This document shows positions 1 to 11,559 of a stretch of DNA of 64,000 nt, one piece after another. Made by a program: the position numbers and the translations under genes. How positions within the stretch are numbered: position 1 is the first letter of the stretch; every line of letters begins with the position of its first letter. Below the pieces are notes generated by a model. It searched no databases and had not been told where the DNA came from. It saw only the letters and a program-made list of their open reading frames with translations. Source of the stretch: Anodontia alba (taxonomy: Eukaryota; Mollusca; Bivalvia; Lucinida; Lucinidae); NCBI GenBank assembly GCA_964016985.1, contig OZ024821.1, positions 125,362,035 through 125,426,034 of the forward strand, read 5' to 3'.

Positions 1-141
1 CTCGCCGAGGCGGTTCTAACGAGTACCCACAATCTATGTTTTGAGCAGAAATATGAAAAATATCAGAGTTTTTTATCTGAAAATTTTCAGTTTTTGGAGG
101 TGAAATTTTCTATATATTTTAATAGGCGTGTTTTCGTATTG
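1..141 (+). mobile_element. Family A palindromic element, right half (cut by window edge)
   Basis: The window opens inside the central palindrome (GGCGGTTCTAACGAGTACCC) of the family A element. It then runs through the TTTTGAGCAGAAA arm and the GAAATTTTC segment to the terminal repeat ...GGCGTGTTTTCGTATTG. Only the right half is visible. Confidence 0.85.
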
Positions 142-590
142 ATAAGAATTTCTTTGATCGTGACCCCGACGATTTTATACGAAAAACAAAATTCGAAAAA
201 TCAGTAAAAATTTTACAATAAATAATAGCAATAAACGTCGGGACCGTCAGCGACCTTCATTTCGAAAAATATGCGTTCGAATCTCCGAGTTTCTACTATG
301 CATGAATTGAATTTTACTGGCTATAAATAGCGAACCTTAAAAGCGCTGAAAGATGTTAATTGCACATTTACTGAATATATGCAGCGAAAAGTAGAAGTTT
401 TGACCAAGCATATAAATTCATCGAATTTTACTAAATACGAGCAGCGAATAGAAAAAAAAAACACTCCGACTTGACATATACGATATTTTCTAAATATATC
501 ATGTGCTGGTCTAGGCCTTCATTGTTGGTACAAAACAAAATATAATTTGTAGGTAATGATCCCTTTATTCGCCAAGAGCTATTCGATTAT

Positions 591-866
591 CATAATGAAA
601 ACATGTCTATTCAAAGATATTGAGAATTTTACCACTAAAAATGAAAACTTTCGGATGAAAATTTCTGGTAGTTTTCATATTTCTGCTCAAAATATAAACT
701 ATGGGTACTCGTTAGAACCGCCTCGGCGAGGCGGTTCTAACGAGTACTCAGTGTCTAAGTTTTAAGCAGAAATAAGAAAATTAATGTATACCCCTGTAAA
801 CCCCAGTTTTACCGTATAAAAGTGGGGTTTAAGGGGTCAAATCTATATAGGCGTGTTTTCGTGATG
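591..866 (-). mobile_element. Family A palindromic element, complete, reverse orientation
   Basis: It runs from CATAATGAAAACATG to CGTGTTTTCGTGATG, with the GGGTACTCGTTAGAACCGCC palindrome at its centre. The arm with the AAACCCCAGTTTTACC..TAAAAGTGGGG stem is on the right, so it is inverted relative to the majority. It ends 97 bp before the transporter start codon and is therefore likely to overlap its promoter or 5' UTR. Confidence 0.9.
815..821 (+). promoter_or_regulatory. Possible TATA box inside a transposable element
   Basis: TATAAAA lies 143 bp upstream of the transporter ATG, inside the family A copy. If used, transcription would start near 845 and the leader would carry a 15-codon upstream ORF (ATG 864, TGA 909-911). 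The same motif is present in other family A copies, so its presence alone is weak evidence for a promoter. Confidence 0.2.
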
Positions 867-963
867 TTAGCTATCTATCTATTCAGATTTTTAACGCTAC
901 CAGGCAACTGAGTCACATAGAGGCAGCGCCTTCTATTATCATCTGTAAAGTTTTAACTCTTAT

Positions 964-1207
964 ATGGCTGCGATTAAGTCGAGCGAGCAGGACGAGGACC
1001 AGCTACAACAGACTCCTAATTTCTCTGACCTAGACAAAGGATGGGCATGGGTCGTCTTGCTGGCGAGTTTTGGGTCGTTCTTGATAATCGGAGGAAGCGT
1101 CTATGGTGTTGGAATTATACACATTGCTCTGTTAGAGAGATACAAACAAGACGTGACGACGACAGCTTGGGTAGGAGCCTTACATTCTGCCCTAATGAAT
1201 TTGGGTG
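964..1207 (+). CDS. SLC16-like transporter, exon 1 (N-terminus, TM1 and start of TM2)
   Basis: The exon encodes an acidic N-terminal tail of about 22 residues, the SLC16 signature DKGWAW (residues 24-29), and TM1 from about residue 29 to 52. A loop follows (LLERYKQDVTTTAW), then most of TM2. The start is the first ATG after an in-frame TAA at 946-948. The frame fits two donors: GTAGGA at 1208 (chosen, closer to consensus, gives Leu-Gly-Gly-Pro) or GTGGTA at 1205 (gives Leu-Gly-Pro, one residue shorter). Both leave a phase-1 intron that joins exon 2. Beyond the donor the frame stays open to 1377, but that extension is low-complexity intron. A first non-coding exon further upstream cannot be excluded. 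Confidence 0.88.
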
Positions 1208-1599
1208 GTAGGAAACAAAATTATTTACCTTTTACTTATTATGATAAGGTGAATACTCACGCTTTCACTTTAGACAGCTCTCTCAAAGTAGTTTGGCCTT
1301 TTTTCTTTTTTTTTTTAAGGACTCTTCTCTTAAAGATAAGCAATTGTTCTCCTTGCAGACAAATGCTGTCCTTTTAGAGAATACCCCTTTTCAGAAGGGG
1401 GTGGGGGAGCGGGGGGTTAGTGTGCAGGAAAGCAAACAGTAAGTCATAATATTTTCTGCCTTGTAAACAGTGTATCTAGTCCCTTGAAGATATTAAGTGA
1501 AAACATAAACTAAGTAATAAGAAAAACAAAAGAAGAAGTCACTTTTTGCATATCTACAGATGAAACGGAGGTATACTATCAATGCTTTATCTTATTTCT

Positions 1600-1690
1600 C
1601 CACAAAAATGCATGTCTCGGGTACTCGCAAAACGGTTCTAATGAGTACCCACAATATGTTTTCATGGAGAAATAAGAAAATTGTCATTGC
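1600..1690. mobile_element. Family A remnant
   Basis: A decayed centre of the family A palindrome: GGGTACTCGCAAAACGGTTC followed by TAATGAGTACCCACAATATG and a diverged AGAAATAAGAAAA arm. The ends are lost. Confidence 0.6.
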
Positions 1691-2284
1691 TTTTCGTTTG
1701 AAAAAAGTGCCTTATCTGGAGCTTTATCGTCCGCACAGCGTCTGTGTTTTCGCTGTTTTCATAGACACAGAACAAATGGTGTTTGAGTTGCCTGCAAGCA
1801 TACACTTACACATGTTACATGAATAGCAGGGTTTGCTGTGCGTCGCATTAGTTACTAGAGAAAAGATGTATACTTACATTTAGTCTTACTTTATGATTTA
1901 CTTCACTGCAGCTAGTATTAAGCGCTTTGTGGCGGTCGTAAAACGTCTCCTAGTACTTCACAATTGTGCAGATTATATTTTCATTTCCTTATGTATTGCT
2001 GAGCCCATTCCGGTTGCGTTGAAAACCGAATACCGCTTAAAGCCGGTACTTGCTGAGCGTATGCAGCCTCGCAAACTACATTGTTACATATGAAGAGATT
2101 CAATAAAACCGAAATTCCGGTTTTCATTCTTTCGTGTGTTCTTTGTTTCCAAAAGCAAATTTTATATTTTTTTTTATTTTATTTTATTGGCCGCATCATC
2201 GGAAAAGAGCCATTTTAGCATATGCGAACAACAACAGTAACATTAAAAGGAATTACAACACTTTCAAGGGAAACAACACTGTCA

Positions 2285-2365
2285 ACTTTGGTTTGTCCCC
2301 TTCTGAAAAGGGATCTGCTCTATAGTAACAGATTTTGCTCCCAGAAGGCCCTTTTCAGAAGAGTC
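2285..2365. repeat. Short palindromic repeat of the CCCCTTCTGAAAAGGGG type
   Basis: CCCCTTCTGAAAAGGG..CTGCTCTATAGTAACAGATTTTGCTCC followed by an inverted AAGGCCCTTTTCAGAAG. Related pieces (TCTACTCTAAAAG next to CCCTTCTGAAAAGGG) occur near 1375, 17925, 19015, 35165, 43730 and 43990, so this is a dispersed small inverted-repeat family. Confidence 0.5.
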
Positions 2366-2523
2366 TTGACACACAGTAATGCAAAAATGAAGTCATAGAA
2401 GTTGTTTCGTGTGGCAAAACTTGTTAAAAGTCTAACTTGTTCATACATTTTACTTAGAAGCACAGGGAACATTTTGTGTCGGTACTGCTGATTGGTGCAA
2501 AACAAGAGCTGGGTGGCCCGGGT

Positions 2524-2526
<3 letters not shown>

Positions 2527-2567
<41 letters not shown>

Positions 2568-2887
2568 TAATGCGGCATGTGTTTGTTTCATGTTGAGGTT
2601 TTATGGCCCAGTCAACCCAATGGGGTCATGTTGAGCGCGGTCAGTTTACCTAACCACACTTTTACTGGGCAGGCTTATTCTTCTAAGCGGTTAACCAGTA
2701 TTGTGCACATTCTTTCGCCAGAAACTGACAACTGCCCTACTTGAATCAGCGGAAGGGAGAGAATTACCGTAGAAAATATTTCATGATCTAATCTCCACGA
2801 AAGAATGTTTCCGACCTCGCCGGGGATCGAACCCGCGATCTTCTGGTCTCCAGTCGGACGCGCATATTCAACTGAGCTACCGAGGAC
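2527..2887 (-). mobile_element. tRNA-headed V-type SINE (RUDI-like), full length
   Basis: On the minus strand the element begins GTCCTCGGTAGCTCAGTTG, a tRNA 5' half with box A. Box B is GCGGGTTCGATCCCC at about 2821-2836. A conserved body follows (CTTTCGTGGAGATTAGATCA, CCGCTGATTCAAGTAGGGCAG), then a LINE-like tail (GACCCCATTGGGTTGACTGG), then a long A run seen here as poly-T at 2527-2565. The tRNA region alone could pass for a tRNA gene, but its SINE body marks it as a retroposon. The same body recurs at 4742, 34085 and 43101. I know this layout from molluscan V-SINEs such as RUDI; the exact family name is inferred. Confidence 0.85.
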
Positions 2888-3149
2888 AATACGGCATGTG
2901 ACAGGTTAATAAATAAAGATGAACAAAAACTTATTTTTGCAATTTTGTGAAAAACATTTGTGTGTTATTTCATTATTGTTTTAGAGAAATAATGTTTCTG
3001 TTTGTATTTGCTGGAGCCCAAAGGAGAAGTGGAGTAATTTCAAACATTCAATATATGCCAGTTGAGGATTGTTGCACTTACACGCAAAAACTTTCCAGAA
3101 AATGCTAATGTCAGTGGTAGTTTTCCTTATTTATTTTGCTCTGCTATGT

Positions 3150-3363
3150 CTGGGCTCAGTTGTTCAAAGCGTCGTTAGCTTAACGAGCTCGTTAAGGGTC
3201 ATTTCGTTAACTGTTTTAGCGGATTCAATATACAATATTCTGATATTTTTTGCTGAAAAAATTGTGAGTAGCAAAACATTTCAGCATATTTGCGTATCAC
3301 TCGATATAAATTTTAACGAATCGTTAACTAACGACATCGTTAGCTTTGAACAACTGGGCCCAG
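3150..3363. mobile_element. Family K terminal-inverted-repeat element (CTGGGCCCAG ends)
   Basis: The left end CTGGGCTCAGTTGTTCAAAG is matched by the right end CTTTGAACAACTGGGCCCAG, 214 bp apart. The TAACGA-rich subterminal regions are also inverted. It has no coding capacity, as in a MITE. A diverged second copy lies at 58951-59174. Confidence 0.8.
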
Positions 3364-3815
3364 GTGTTTAAATTAAAACAAAATTTGGAAGCACCGCTAA
3401 ACTCTGAAAAGATTTCGTAACCTACAAAAAACAACAAAAAACAAACAAACAAAAAAAAAACATATAATCATTATGAGCTCTATGGAAAATAATTAGTTCT
3501 CTGTAGCCTTAAGCTGTATTCTCCCACATACAAACGTGATGCCAGCCATTCTAATCATTTAACATATTTCATGTGAAACAATCAACTATATAAAAATTAC
3601 CATTTCTGATATCTGTAGCTTGATGTAAGTATATAAAGATTTGCGGCTGGTATATCAACCATTCGTTAAGTTAAGGGCGGCCTAAAAGTAAGGACTGATA
3701 CCTGCAAAGTATATTTTGCGCGTTCACGTAAAATCTTACTGCCAACGATGATGCCTATAAATAGATTTTGAGACCCTCTATTGAACAAACACAAGTACGA
3801 GCGTAGTGCATATCA

Positions 3816-4090
3816 CATCACGAAAACATACCTATATTATTTTGACCCCCTTAAACCACACTTTTATATAGTAAAACTGGGGTTTACAAGGGTATACATC
3901 ATTTTTCTTATTTCTGCTCAAAACATAGATTGTGGGTACTCGTTAGAACCGCCTCGGCGATGCGGTTCTAACGAGAACCCACAATCTATTTGAGCAGAAA
4001 TATGAAAAATGTCAGAATTTTTATCTGAAAACTTTCAGTTTTTTGGCGGTGAAAATTTCAATATATTTGAATAGGCATGTTTTCGTAATG
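3816..4090 (+). mobile_element. Family A palindromic element, complete
   Basis: The ends are CATCACGAAAACATACC and GGCATGTTTTCGTAATG. The central palindrome is nearly perfect. No target-site duplication longer than one or two bases is evident. Confidence 0.9.
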
Positions 4091-4432
4091 AACTTACACG
4101 CTTGAGTTATGTGAGTAAGGGTGATGGTTATAAACCTTGTGCTTGTATTTCGTGGACACCTGGCTTCCTATTTAGTCACTTAAAGATCTCACGTCTCTTT
4201 TATTTTATTTTTCTTTTTTGGTTCACCTTTCCGCACCTAGTTTTTGTCGATACACAGTTTTGCGTCCTTGAATATTGAAACTTTTTGTCGTGGTTAAGTT
4301 ATTACATTTAACCCTTGAATGCCAAGAAAGCCTACAACTGAAAATGTCGTCTGCTGAATATTCTTGCAAACTTTTCAAACCTATTTTGCTGTTACTGTCA
4401 AAAGGGATTTTTGTACATAATTTAAATCCTGT

Positions 4433-4658
4433 CTTTACGAAAACACGCCTATTCAAATATATTGAAAAGTTTACCACCAAAAAAATGAAAATTTTCAGAT
4501 AACCGCCTCACCGAGGCGGTTCTAACGAGTACCCACCCCACAATCTATATTTTTGAGCAGAAATAAGAAAAATAATGTATACCCCTGTAAACCCCAGTTT
4601 TACTATATAAAAGTGGGGTTTACGGGGGTCAAAATTATATAGGCGTGTTTTCGTGATG
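4433..4658 (-). mobile_element. Family A palindromic element with internal deletion
   Basis: Both termini are present (TTACGAAAACACGCC and GGCGTGTTTTCGTGATG), but the left inner arm, from the TTTCTGCTC stretch to the central palindrome, is missing. The deletion joins TTTTCAGAT directly to AACCGCCTCACCGAGGCGG, at the hairpin centre. Confidence 0.85.
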
Positions 4659-4705
4659 TAAAATATCATATTAGTCAGGAATAGCTCCACATAACACTTT
4701 CATTC

Positions 4706-4709
4706 AGAA

Positions 4710-4742
<33 letters not shown>

Positions 4743-4842
4743 AACCGCTTAGAGGACTAAGCCTGCCCAGTAAACGTGTGGTTAGGTAAACTGACCGCGC
4801 TCGACATGACCCCATTGGGTTGACTGGGCCGTAAGACCTCAA
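4706..4842 (+). mobile_element. V-type SINE 3' fragment bounded by CT repeats
   Basis: A (CT)n tract at about 4708-4741 is followed by a SINE tail fragment (CAACCGCTTAGAGGACTAAG ... CCCATTGGGTTGACTGGGCC). The tail closely matches the reverse complement of 2590-2700. The tRNA head is absent. Confidence 0.8.
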
Positions 4843-5921
4843 CACACCCACACCCTCTCTCTCTCAACAAGTAGTGATAACTCCTTGTATAATTGTGCTA
4901 GCTGGTCTCGGAGTACTTAATTGCAAGTGACATATTGTAGATCTTACGACAGTTCGTTTCTTTACAAATGACAGAATGATAATATTCATTATAAACGGAT
5001 GACAATTTGAAATAAGGGATACCTGTATTATCTCGTTTATCTAATAAAACTACTTATAATTACATACTTGAACAACAGAGTTCAACACCAAATCGCAGTT
5101 GATTTATGTAACTCTTTAGGCACACAACATTTAGACAACGTCGTATTAACGCCAATGTGCCCGCTGGGAAGGAACACGATTCAAGCCAAACTGCATTTTT
5201 TCCGTTTGATGATACAGATTTTCTCCTGTTCTGACACATTTATGAAGAATAGATAGTTATATGCTTCTATCCATTTGTTTGATAGACCTTGCGACCAGAT
5301 CGATAGCACGTTACTGTCAAGTCACAACGTGCTTGGCGACATTCAACCTAAACACGATAGGTATGACTATATGCATACACGTGCTACTAGGTTTCGTATG
5401 AATGAATTGCTTTTTTAACGTGTGCGTGAGTTGTTGTTGTTTTTATTGTTGTTGCAGCTGGTGGTGGTGGTGTTGTTCTTGTTCTTGTTATTTTATTTCA
5501 TTTTTTCTATAGACTGCTTGCAATATATCATTTATTTATTTTCGTGACAATGTAGTCATGTAGTATGATTATATACATATGGGCCGCGTCAAGCGAAAGA
5601 GTGTCTTCGAGTATGCACAAACTGTGCAGATTCACAAGTCTGTGCATGCCCATTGTCTCATCTGGGCCTTTGCTCTCCATCGAAACATTCTATCGTGTCC
5701 AGAAATTCTGGCAGCAGACGGAGGCTGATCTTGGCCTTCGCTGTCTGCTTTTGACCGTTGACACGTTTTTTTGTTTTTTTTTTTGTTTTTTTTTTTCTTT
5801 TTTTTGTTTTTTTTTTTTCATATTTCTAAACAGAATCAACAGACATAAACAATAAACAATTAAAAAATAAAACAAAAATGAAAACTGAAACTCGAAAAAA
5901 AAAACGTGTTGTTATTAGAGG

Positions 5922-6225
5922 CATCACGAAAACATGCCTATATAATTTTGACCCCCTTAAACCCCACTTTTATATAGTAAAACTGGGGTTTACAGGGGTA
6001 TACATTATCTTGCTTATTTCTGCTCAAAAACATTGATTGTGGGTACTCTTTAGAACTGCCTCGTCGAGGCGGTTCTAACAATTACCCACAATCTGTGTTT
6101 TGAGCAGAAATTTTAAAAATATCTGAATTTTTTATCTGAAAATGTTCGGTTTTTTTGTTGTTGTTTTTTTTTTTTTTTTTGTGGTAAAATTTTCAGTATA
6201 TTTGAATAGGTTTGTTTTCGAAATG
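5922..6225 (+). mobile_element. Family A palindromic element with expanded T run
   Basis: It runs from CATCACGAAAACATGCC to GTTTGTTTTCGAAATG. It is longer than its relatives because a T-rich tract near 6150-6180 has expanded. Confidence 0.88.
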
Positions 6226-6451
6226 GATCTAGCTCCGGAGCAAGAAAGTTCTCAACTGTTTGTGTTTCCAACTAAACCGATCGAGCGTGACAATTTTAAT
6301 GTTTGTCATTAGTCCGGAAGCACTAAATGAAATATCGCGGACTGGTTCTATGCTATTTTCGATGGACTGCTCAGTCTTAATAATAAGCAAGTATTAGCTT
6401 TCACAAAAGGTTTCGTTTACGCTTATCATACATTGTGTGCTAATTGTTGAC

Positions 6452-6483
<32 letters not shown>

Positions 6484-7411
6484 TTTTGTTTTTTGCAGAT
6501 AAACCGGAAAACACTGACTCTGTCAGGTTTTGTTCCCGTAACAATGTGTGTGTCGCTTATATATTTTTCTTTTGGATAGCCACTTTGTTGGAAAGCAACT
6601 GTCCGTTTGGCTTTTCGCTAGTGATGTTTCCATTAGGGTCTAGTTATTTCGTGTTTGTGTTTCTTTCCTTTGATGTCTCTGATGGGAGTTGTGGGATAAT
6701 TGTATCGGTTCCTGATCATTGCCTTCCCTTCTATTTTCCCTCGACCCTGTATTAGTCTAATATTAAAAGTACATTGACACGGCAGTAAACAAGCTGTTTA
6801 CGCAGTAAACATAAATATTAGAATCAAAAGGTCAAGGCGACAGGTCAATTTGTTAAGCCAATATCTGTTCTTATATTTATACGCAGTCACTTATGTATCT
6901 TTGTAAACAAGCAAACAATTCATTACTAATACAAGAAGAATAGGGTCAAACAGGTAAACAAGACAAAATATTTAAACGTAAACGTCTAAGTACCGGTGCA
7001 AGTTTTGTTCATGTTTACTTAGAAATATAGGACACGGTTATACTAAAGTTTAATAAATTTTCAAAGTAATAGGTAAGAAAGAACAACAATGTGATTATTT
7101 AATGTATTTAATGTATGCTTTTATTAAGCGTTATGATTTTTCTTGATCAACCAATATGCGAATCCTAGTCATATTGGGATCTCCTCGAGATTTAGTTTGT
7201 GCATTATTATTTAAAAAAAAATGCCAGAACTTAAATAAGTTACCAGCTCTTATCTAGAAGCTTATTTTAGCATGCGTCAGATATGAATGTTTGAACTTTT
7301 TAAGTATGGACCACAGGTCATAGGCAAACTTACCAAAGATGGACTGCAGGTCATATTGAAAACTGCGCTAATCGAACACTTTCACCATACATAAAAGTCA
7401 AAAGCTACATT

Positions 7412-7442
7412 AAGAGACCGGCGCGATTCGCGCGCCGGCCAA
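7412..7442. repeat. GC-rich short hairpin
   Basis: GACCGGCGCGATTCGCGCGC followed by CGGCC is an imperfect palindrome of about 25 bp that stands out in AT-rich surroundings. Its role is unknown. Confidence 0.5.
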
Positions 7443-7680
7443 TAAGTGTCGGATGGAAGCTTCCTTCTTACATATTAAATCTTCGTATAACAATATTTTA
7501 TTTGATCTCAACTAAAGTAAGCGTTATAAACTTTTGATACCTATTTTTTTCCACATTTATACACTGTACATATAGTAATATGTAGGAATGTTTTAGTATA
7601 TTTATATGTTTTGTATATATGCATGTGATACTGCACACCTTGATGAGACTAATCTCTTACATAGGTATAAAATCATTCCA

Positions 7681-8552
7681 GGTCCCAACTTGCATTGCTG
7701 ACCATCGGACATGGTCTTTCTTCCCAAGAACAACTAGACCATGAAGTGAGCATATGCTCACTAATACCCCCGGCCATGGCCATCAGTATAGCCAGAACAA
7801 CAAAGGAAAATAACTCTAAGGGAGCTGGCCCCATGGCCCTTATTTTCTTTCCCACAATACAACTAGTCATACTTGTCATGTACAAAATTTCAAGTTTCTA
7901 GGTAAAGTAATTCCTGAGATATCTTTGACACAAATAAATGCCATTGCCATCAGTATAGCCAGAACAACAAAGGAAAATAACTCTAAGGGATCTGATCCCA
8001 TGGCCCTTATTTTCTTTCCCACAATACAACTAGTCATACTTGTCATGTGTACAAAATTTCAAGTTTCTAGGTAAAGTATTTCCTGAGATATCTTTGACAC
8101 AAGTAAATGCCATGGCCATCAGTATAGCCAGAACAACAAAGGAAAATAACTCTAAGGGACCTGGCCACATGGCCCTTATTTTCTTTCCTACAATACAACT
8201 AGTCATACTTGTCATTTGTACAAAATTTCAAGTTTCTAGGTAAAGTAGTTCCTGAGATATCTTTGACACAAATAAATGCCATGGCCATCAGTATAGCCAG
8301 AACAACAAAGGGAAATAACTATAAGGGACCTGACCCCATGGCCCTTATTTTCTTTCCCATAATACAACTAGTCATACTTTTCATGTGTACAAAATTTCAA
8401 GTTTTTAGGTAAAGTAGTTCCTGAGATATCTTTGATACAAAATAAATGTTAACAGACTGACAGACAGACAGACAGACAGACAGACTGACAGACACACAGA
8501 AAAGACATAAAACTATATACCCCCATTGCATACTTCGTATGCCGGGGGTATA
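7681..8552 (+). repeat. Tandem array of ~170-bp units with CAGA tail
   Basis: Four units of about 170 bp repeat the blocks CAGTATAGCCAGAACAACAA, CCCTTATTTTCTTTCCCACA and CAAAATTTCAAGTTTCTAGG, ending at about 8445. A (CAGA)n run at 8455-8500 and the hairpin ATACCCCCATTGC..GCCGGGGGTAT at 8517-8552 follow. The ORFs seen here repeat with the unit and are not genes. Confidence 0.85.
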
Positions 8553-8815
8553 ATATGGGATTGGAACAGCCTGTCGTCAGTCATAGTACAGGCTGGGTCA
8601 ATTGACGCCTTCAAAGATCAAGTGGCCAAGCACTTTTTCTACAACTCTTTTTTATTCTTTTAAGATTTTAACTATCGCTGTAAATACTTCGTCTATCACC
8701 TCCATACACTTTTCCCTTGCTCACCCTCAAACTGATAACACTTTAAAGTAATGAATATGGCCGGCATACGGGAGGACATATACATGTAGCTCTGTTCGGT
8801 GACCTGTGTTTTCTG

Positions 8816-9092
8816 CATCACGAAAACAGGCGTGTATAATTTTGACCCCATTAAACCCAACTTTTATATAGTAAAGCTGGAGTTTACATGGGTAAACATT
8901 ACTTTCTTATTTCTGCTAAAAACATATATTGTGGGTACTCGTTAGAACTGCCTTGCCGAGGCGGTACTAACGAGTACAAATAATTTATGTTTTGAGCAGT
9001 AATTTGAAAAAATATCAGAATTTTTATCAGAAAACTTTCAGTTCTTGGTAGTGATATTTTCAATATATTTTAATAGGAGAGTGTTCGTAATG
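8816..9092 (+). mobile_element. Family A palindromic element, diverged
   Basis: The ends are CATCACGAAAACAGG and GAGTGTTCGTAATG. The centre reads GTTAGAACTGCCTTGCCGAG, so the palindrome has picked up several mismatches. This is an older copy. Confidence 0.85.
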
Positions 9093-9190
9093 GGTTTCAA
9101 CTTTTTGTTTGACGCAATACAGCCGGAAACCAGAAGCCACTGGTCACTGGACAAGATTATATTTCTGTCCATAATTGTAAATTGATATTT

Positions 9191-9675
9191 TATGGAAGCG
9201 TCCTAGTGCCAGGTGAAAAAAATATTTAAGTCCTATGTAGGAGATAGTAACTCCTACGGAGGAGATAATAAGTCCTACGTAGGAGATAATAAGTCGTACA
9301 TAGGAGATAGTAACTTCTACGTAGGAGATAATAAGTCCTACGTAGGAGATAATAGGTCCTACGTAGGGGTTAATAACTCCTACGTAGGAGATAATAAGTC
9401 CTACCTAGGAGTTAGTAACTCCTACGTAGGACATAATAAGTTCTACGTAGGAGATAGTAACTCTTACGTAGGAGATAATGTCCTACGTAGGAGACCATAA
9501 CTCCTACGTAGGAGATAATAAGTCCTACGTAGGAGAGTAATCCTACGTAGGATAATAAGTCCTACGTAGGAGTTAGTAAACTACGTAGGAGGTAATAAGT
9601 CCTACGTAGGCGTTACTAACACCTACGTAGGAGATAATAAGTCCTGCGTAGGATTTACTTTCTCCTACAAAGGTG
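9191..9675 (+). repeat. TACGTA satellite array, left member of an inverted pair
   Basis: About 20 units of roughly 21 bp (AGTCCTACGTAGGAGATAAT). Each unit contains the self-complementary 12-mer TCCTACGTAGGA. The flank TATGGAAGCGTCCTAGTGCC reappears inverted at 12130-12149 next to the right array. Confidence 0.9.
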
Positions 9676-10269
9676 TTAGTAACCGCATTACAATGCGGAG
9701 GAAAACAATCATATGTTGGTCATATTTCATTCCATAAAATATATATATTTAATTGATTATTTATAATATTTAAGAAATTACATTAAAACAAATGATAATT
9801 ATAACACAATATTATTGATATTATTTTCAGAAATAATTATAATAGTAATCAATCTGTATATCTTTATTCGGAAAATCCTATGCTGGTCTTATTTTATCTC
9901 ATAAAATGGTTTTCTAAGAAATTAAATATAGTGATAATAATGATAAAAGTAACATAGTGATAATAATGACATTATTATCATTATCATTACCATTATTAAT
10001 ATTATCATTAATGCTATTATTATTATTATAATTATTATTATTAGTAGTAGTTATTTATTTATTTATATATTTATTTATTTATTTATCTATCTGTACATCT
10101 CAATTCCACAGAATAAATATTATTATGTTGGTCATGTTTAAAACGTTTTGTTTTTAAAATAGCTACGTGGACTTTTCTGCATGTGTATTTAGGGGAATAA
10201 TATCACCTTTAATCCCTGTCATACTGAAATTTGATTAAGTCCGTGTTACTATCTGCTGACATAGTTTAT

Positions 10270-10372
10270 ACGTGCTATTTGAGTGGCAAACAGTGTACAG
10301 ACCTTAATAAGATACTCTGTAATGTAATGTCTGATCAGGGGCCGCGACTGCTGTTTGTTAAGGTGTGTCTAT
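10270..10372. repeat. Family H hairpin remnant
   Basis: GAGTGGCAAACAGTGTACAG faces a diverged GTCTGATCAGGGGC and CTGCTGTTTGTTAAGG, as in the CAAACAGTG hairpins at 32314 and 57108. It is strongly decayed. Confidence 0.45.
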
Positions 10373-10584
10373 CAGAATACTTAGGTTAAATACTGTAAAC
10401 CGCTTTCTTCTCTAACTACCATCTGTCAGATTCAATAAATTTTTCTTACCTTTTCAAACATTGGCCTAAAGGTAATTTTTAAAAAAAAAAAAAAACCTGG
10501 GATATCAGATGATCCTTTACTACACTTGCCCTATATTTTTACAAGGCCATTATAGTACCCACTGATTTGTCTAAACATTGCTGG

Positions 10585-10690
10585 CTAGGTGTAAAACCGT
10601 GTAGACCCTGATTACACAATGTGTTATGTGACATCTGATCTGGGTCTATAATGTAAGCGCAGACCTCTCTGCCTAGAAACCTGGGGTAGT
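10585..10690. repeat. Family H hairpin remnant
   Basis: CCGTGTAGACCCTGAT is opposed to ATCTGATCTGGGTCTATAAT around a short diverged loop. This matches the core of family H. Confidence 0.45.
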
Positions 10691-11559
10691 AACAGTAATA
10701 ATCTAAGGAAAACGACATTTTATCCGTATGTACTAACTACCCAACACAGAAATAACAACTCTCTTCAAATAATAAAAACAGGATTTAATAATATATGCAA
10801 CAATTGTAGTTCCAGATCAGCATGTGCATACATGTTTTTTCGCTGACAGAATGTGCAAGCTTTTTCGCTGGCAGTGAAGACTCTGATCATAAAGCACACG
10901 CACAGACTAATCTGGGTCTACAGTGGTCGCATAATTCATAAAGTCAATTTTTATTTGAAAAGACTCAACCATCATTGTTTCTTAATTGACTTGTAGACAC
11001 CTCAAAGTTCTACAAAATATCAACAAGACAGTCTATTTTTTTATTTTTATTAGTGCATTGTTTTATATTGAGAAGATTGTTCAAACATATATAAACGCAA
11101 GTTTAATAACATCATTGTGTACTTCCATGAAGTGTGAACCGGTTAAATACAACCTTCTCCAGGGACCTGTACCTCCTGGTTTCATTTATCTACTTGACAT
11201 CGTACAGATGAGAACCAGAAGCCTCAGGATACTGGACAATGTTATAGTTTGATCTATAACCCATGCAATAACAACAAAAATAAACATCAACATTTGAAAA
11301 GGACCATTACGACAATGATCTAAGAATCCGGGCAGACAAATCGGCATCTTTAATTGTGTACCTAAAGGTCTTTCATGTTGGCATAATACACAATCTCCCT
11401 TTTTCATAATCTGAGACAAGTGTCCTTTATCTGAGACTGGTCACAGCAATTCATTAATCTGTCAGATCAATAAAATTTCTTAAGTTTGATTGATTAACTG
11501 AAAAATGATTGTAAGTAACCTATTGATCTTCATTTTCAAATCGCATTCTCTATAACTAA

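Noticed and set aside
2820..2887. tRNA gene on the minus strand
   Set aside because: Boxes A and B are present, but the sequence continues into a SINE body and tail found in three other places, so it is a retroposon head.
5565..5875. Phe-rich and Lys-rich overlapping ORFs
   Set aside because: They are caused by long T runs. They lack any other coding features.
7673..8412. Overlapping ORFs with M-A-I-S-I-A-R-T-T-K repeats
   Set aside because: They are translations of the 170-bp tandem unit on both strands.
9213..9500. ORF with repeated Ser-Tyr-Val-Gly-Asp-Asn/Ser motifs (also 11904-12206 minus)
   Set aside because: It is the translation of the TACGTA satellite, whose 21-bp unit is a multiple of three. 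The frame is open by periodicity, not selection, and it has no flanking gene structure.
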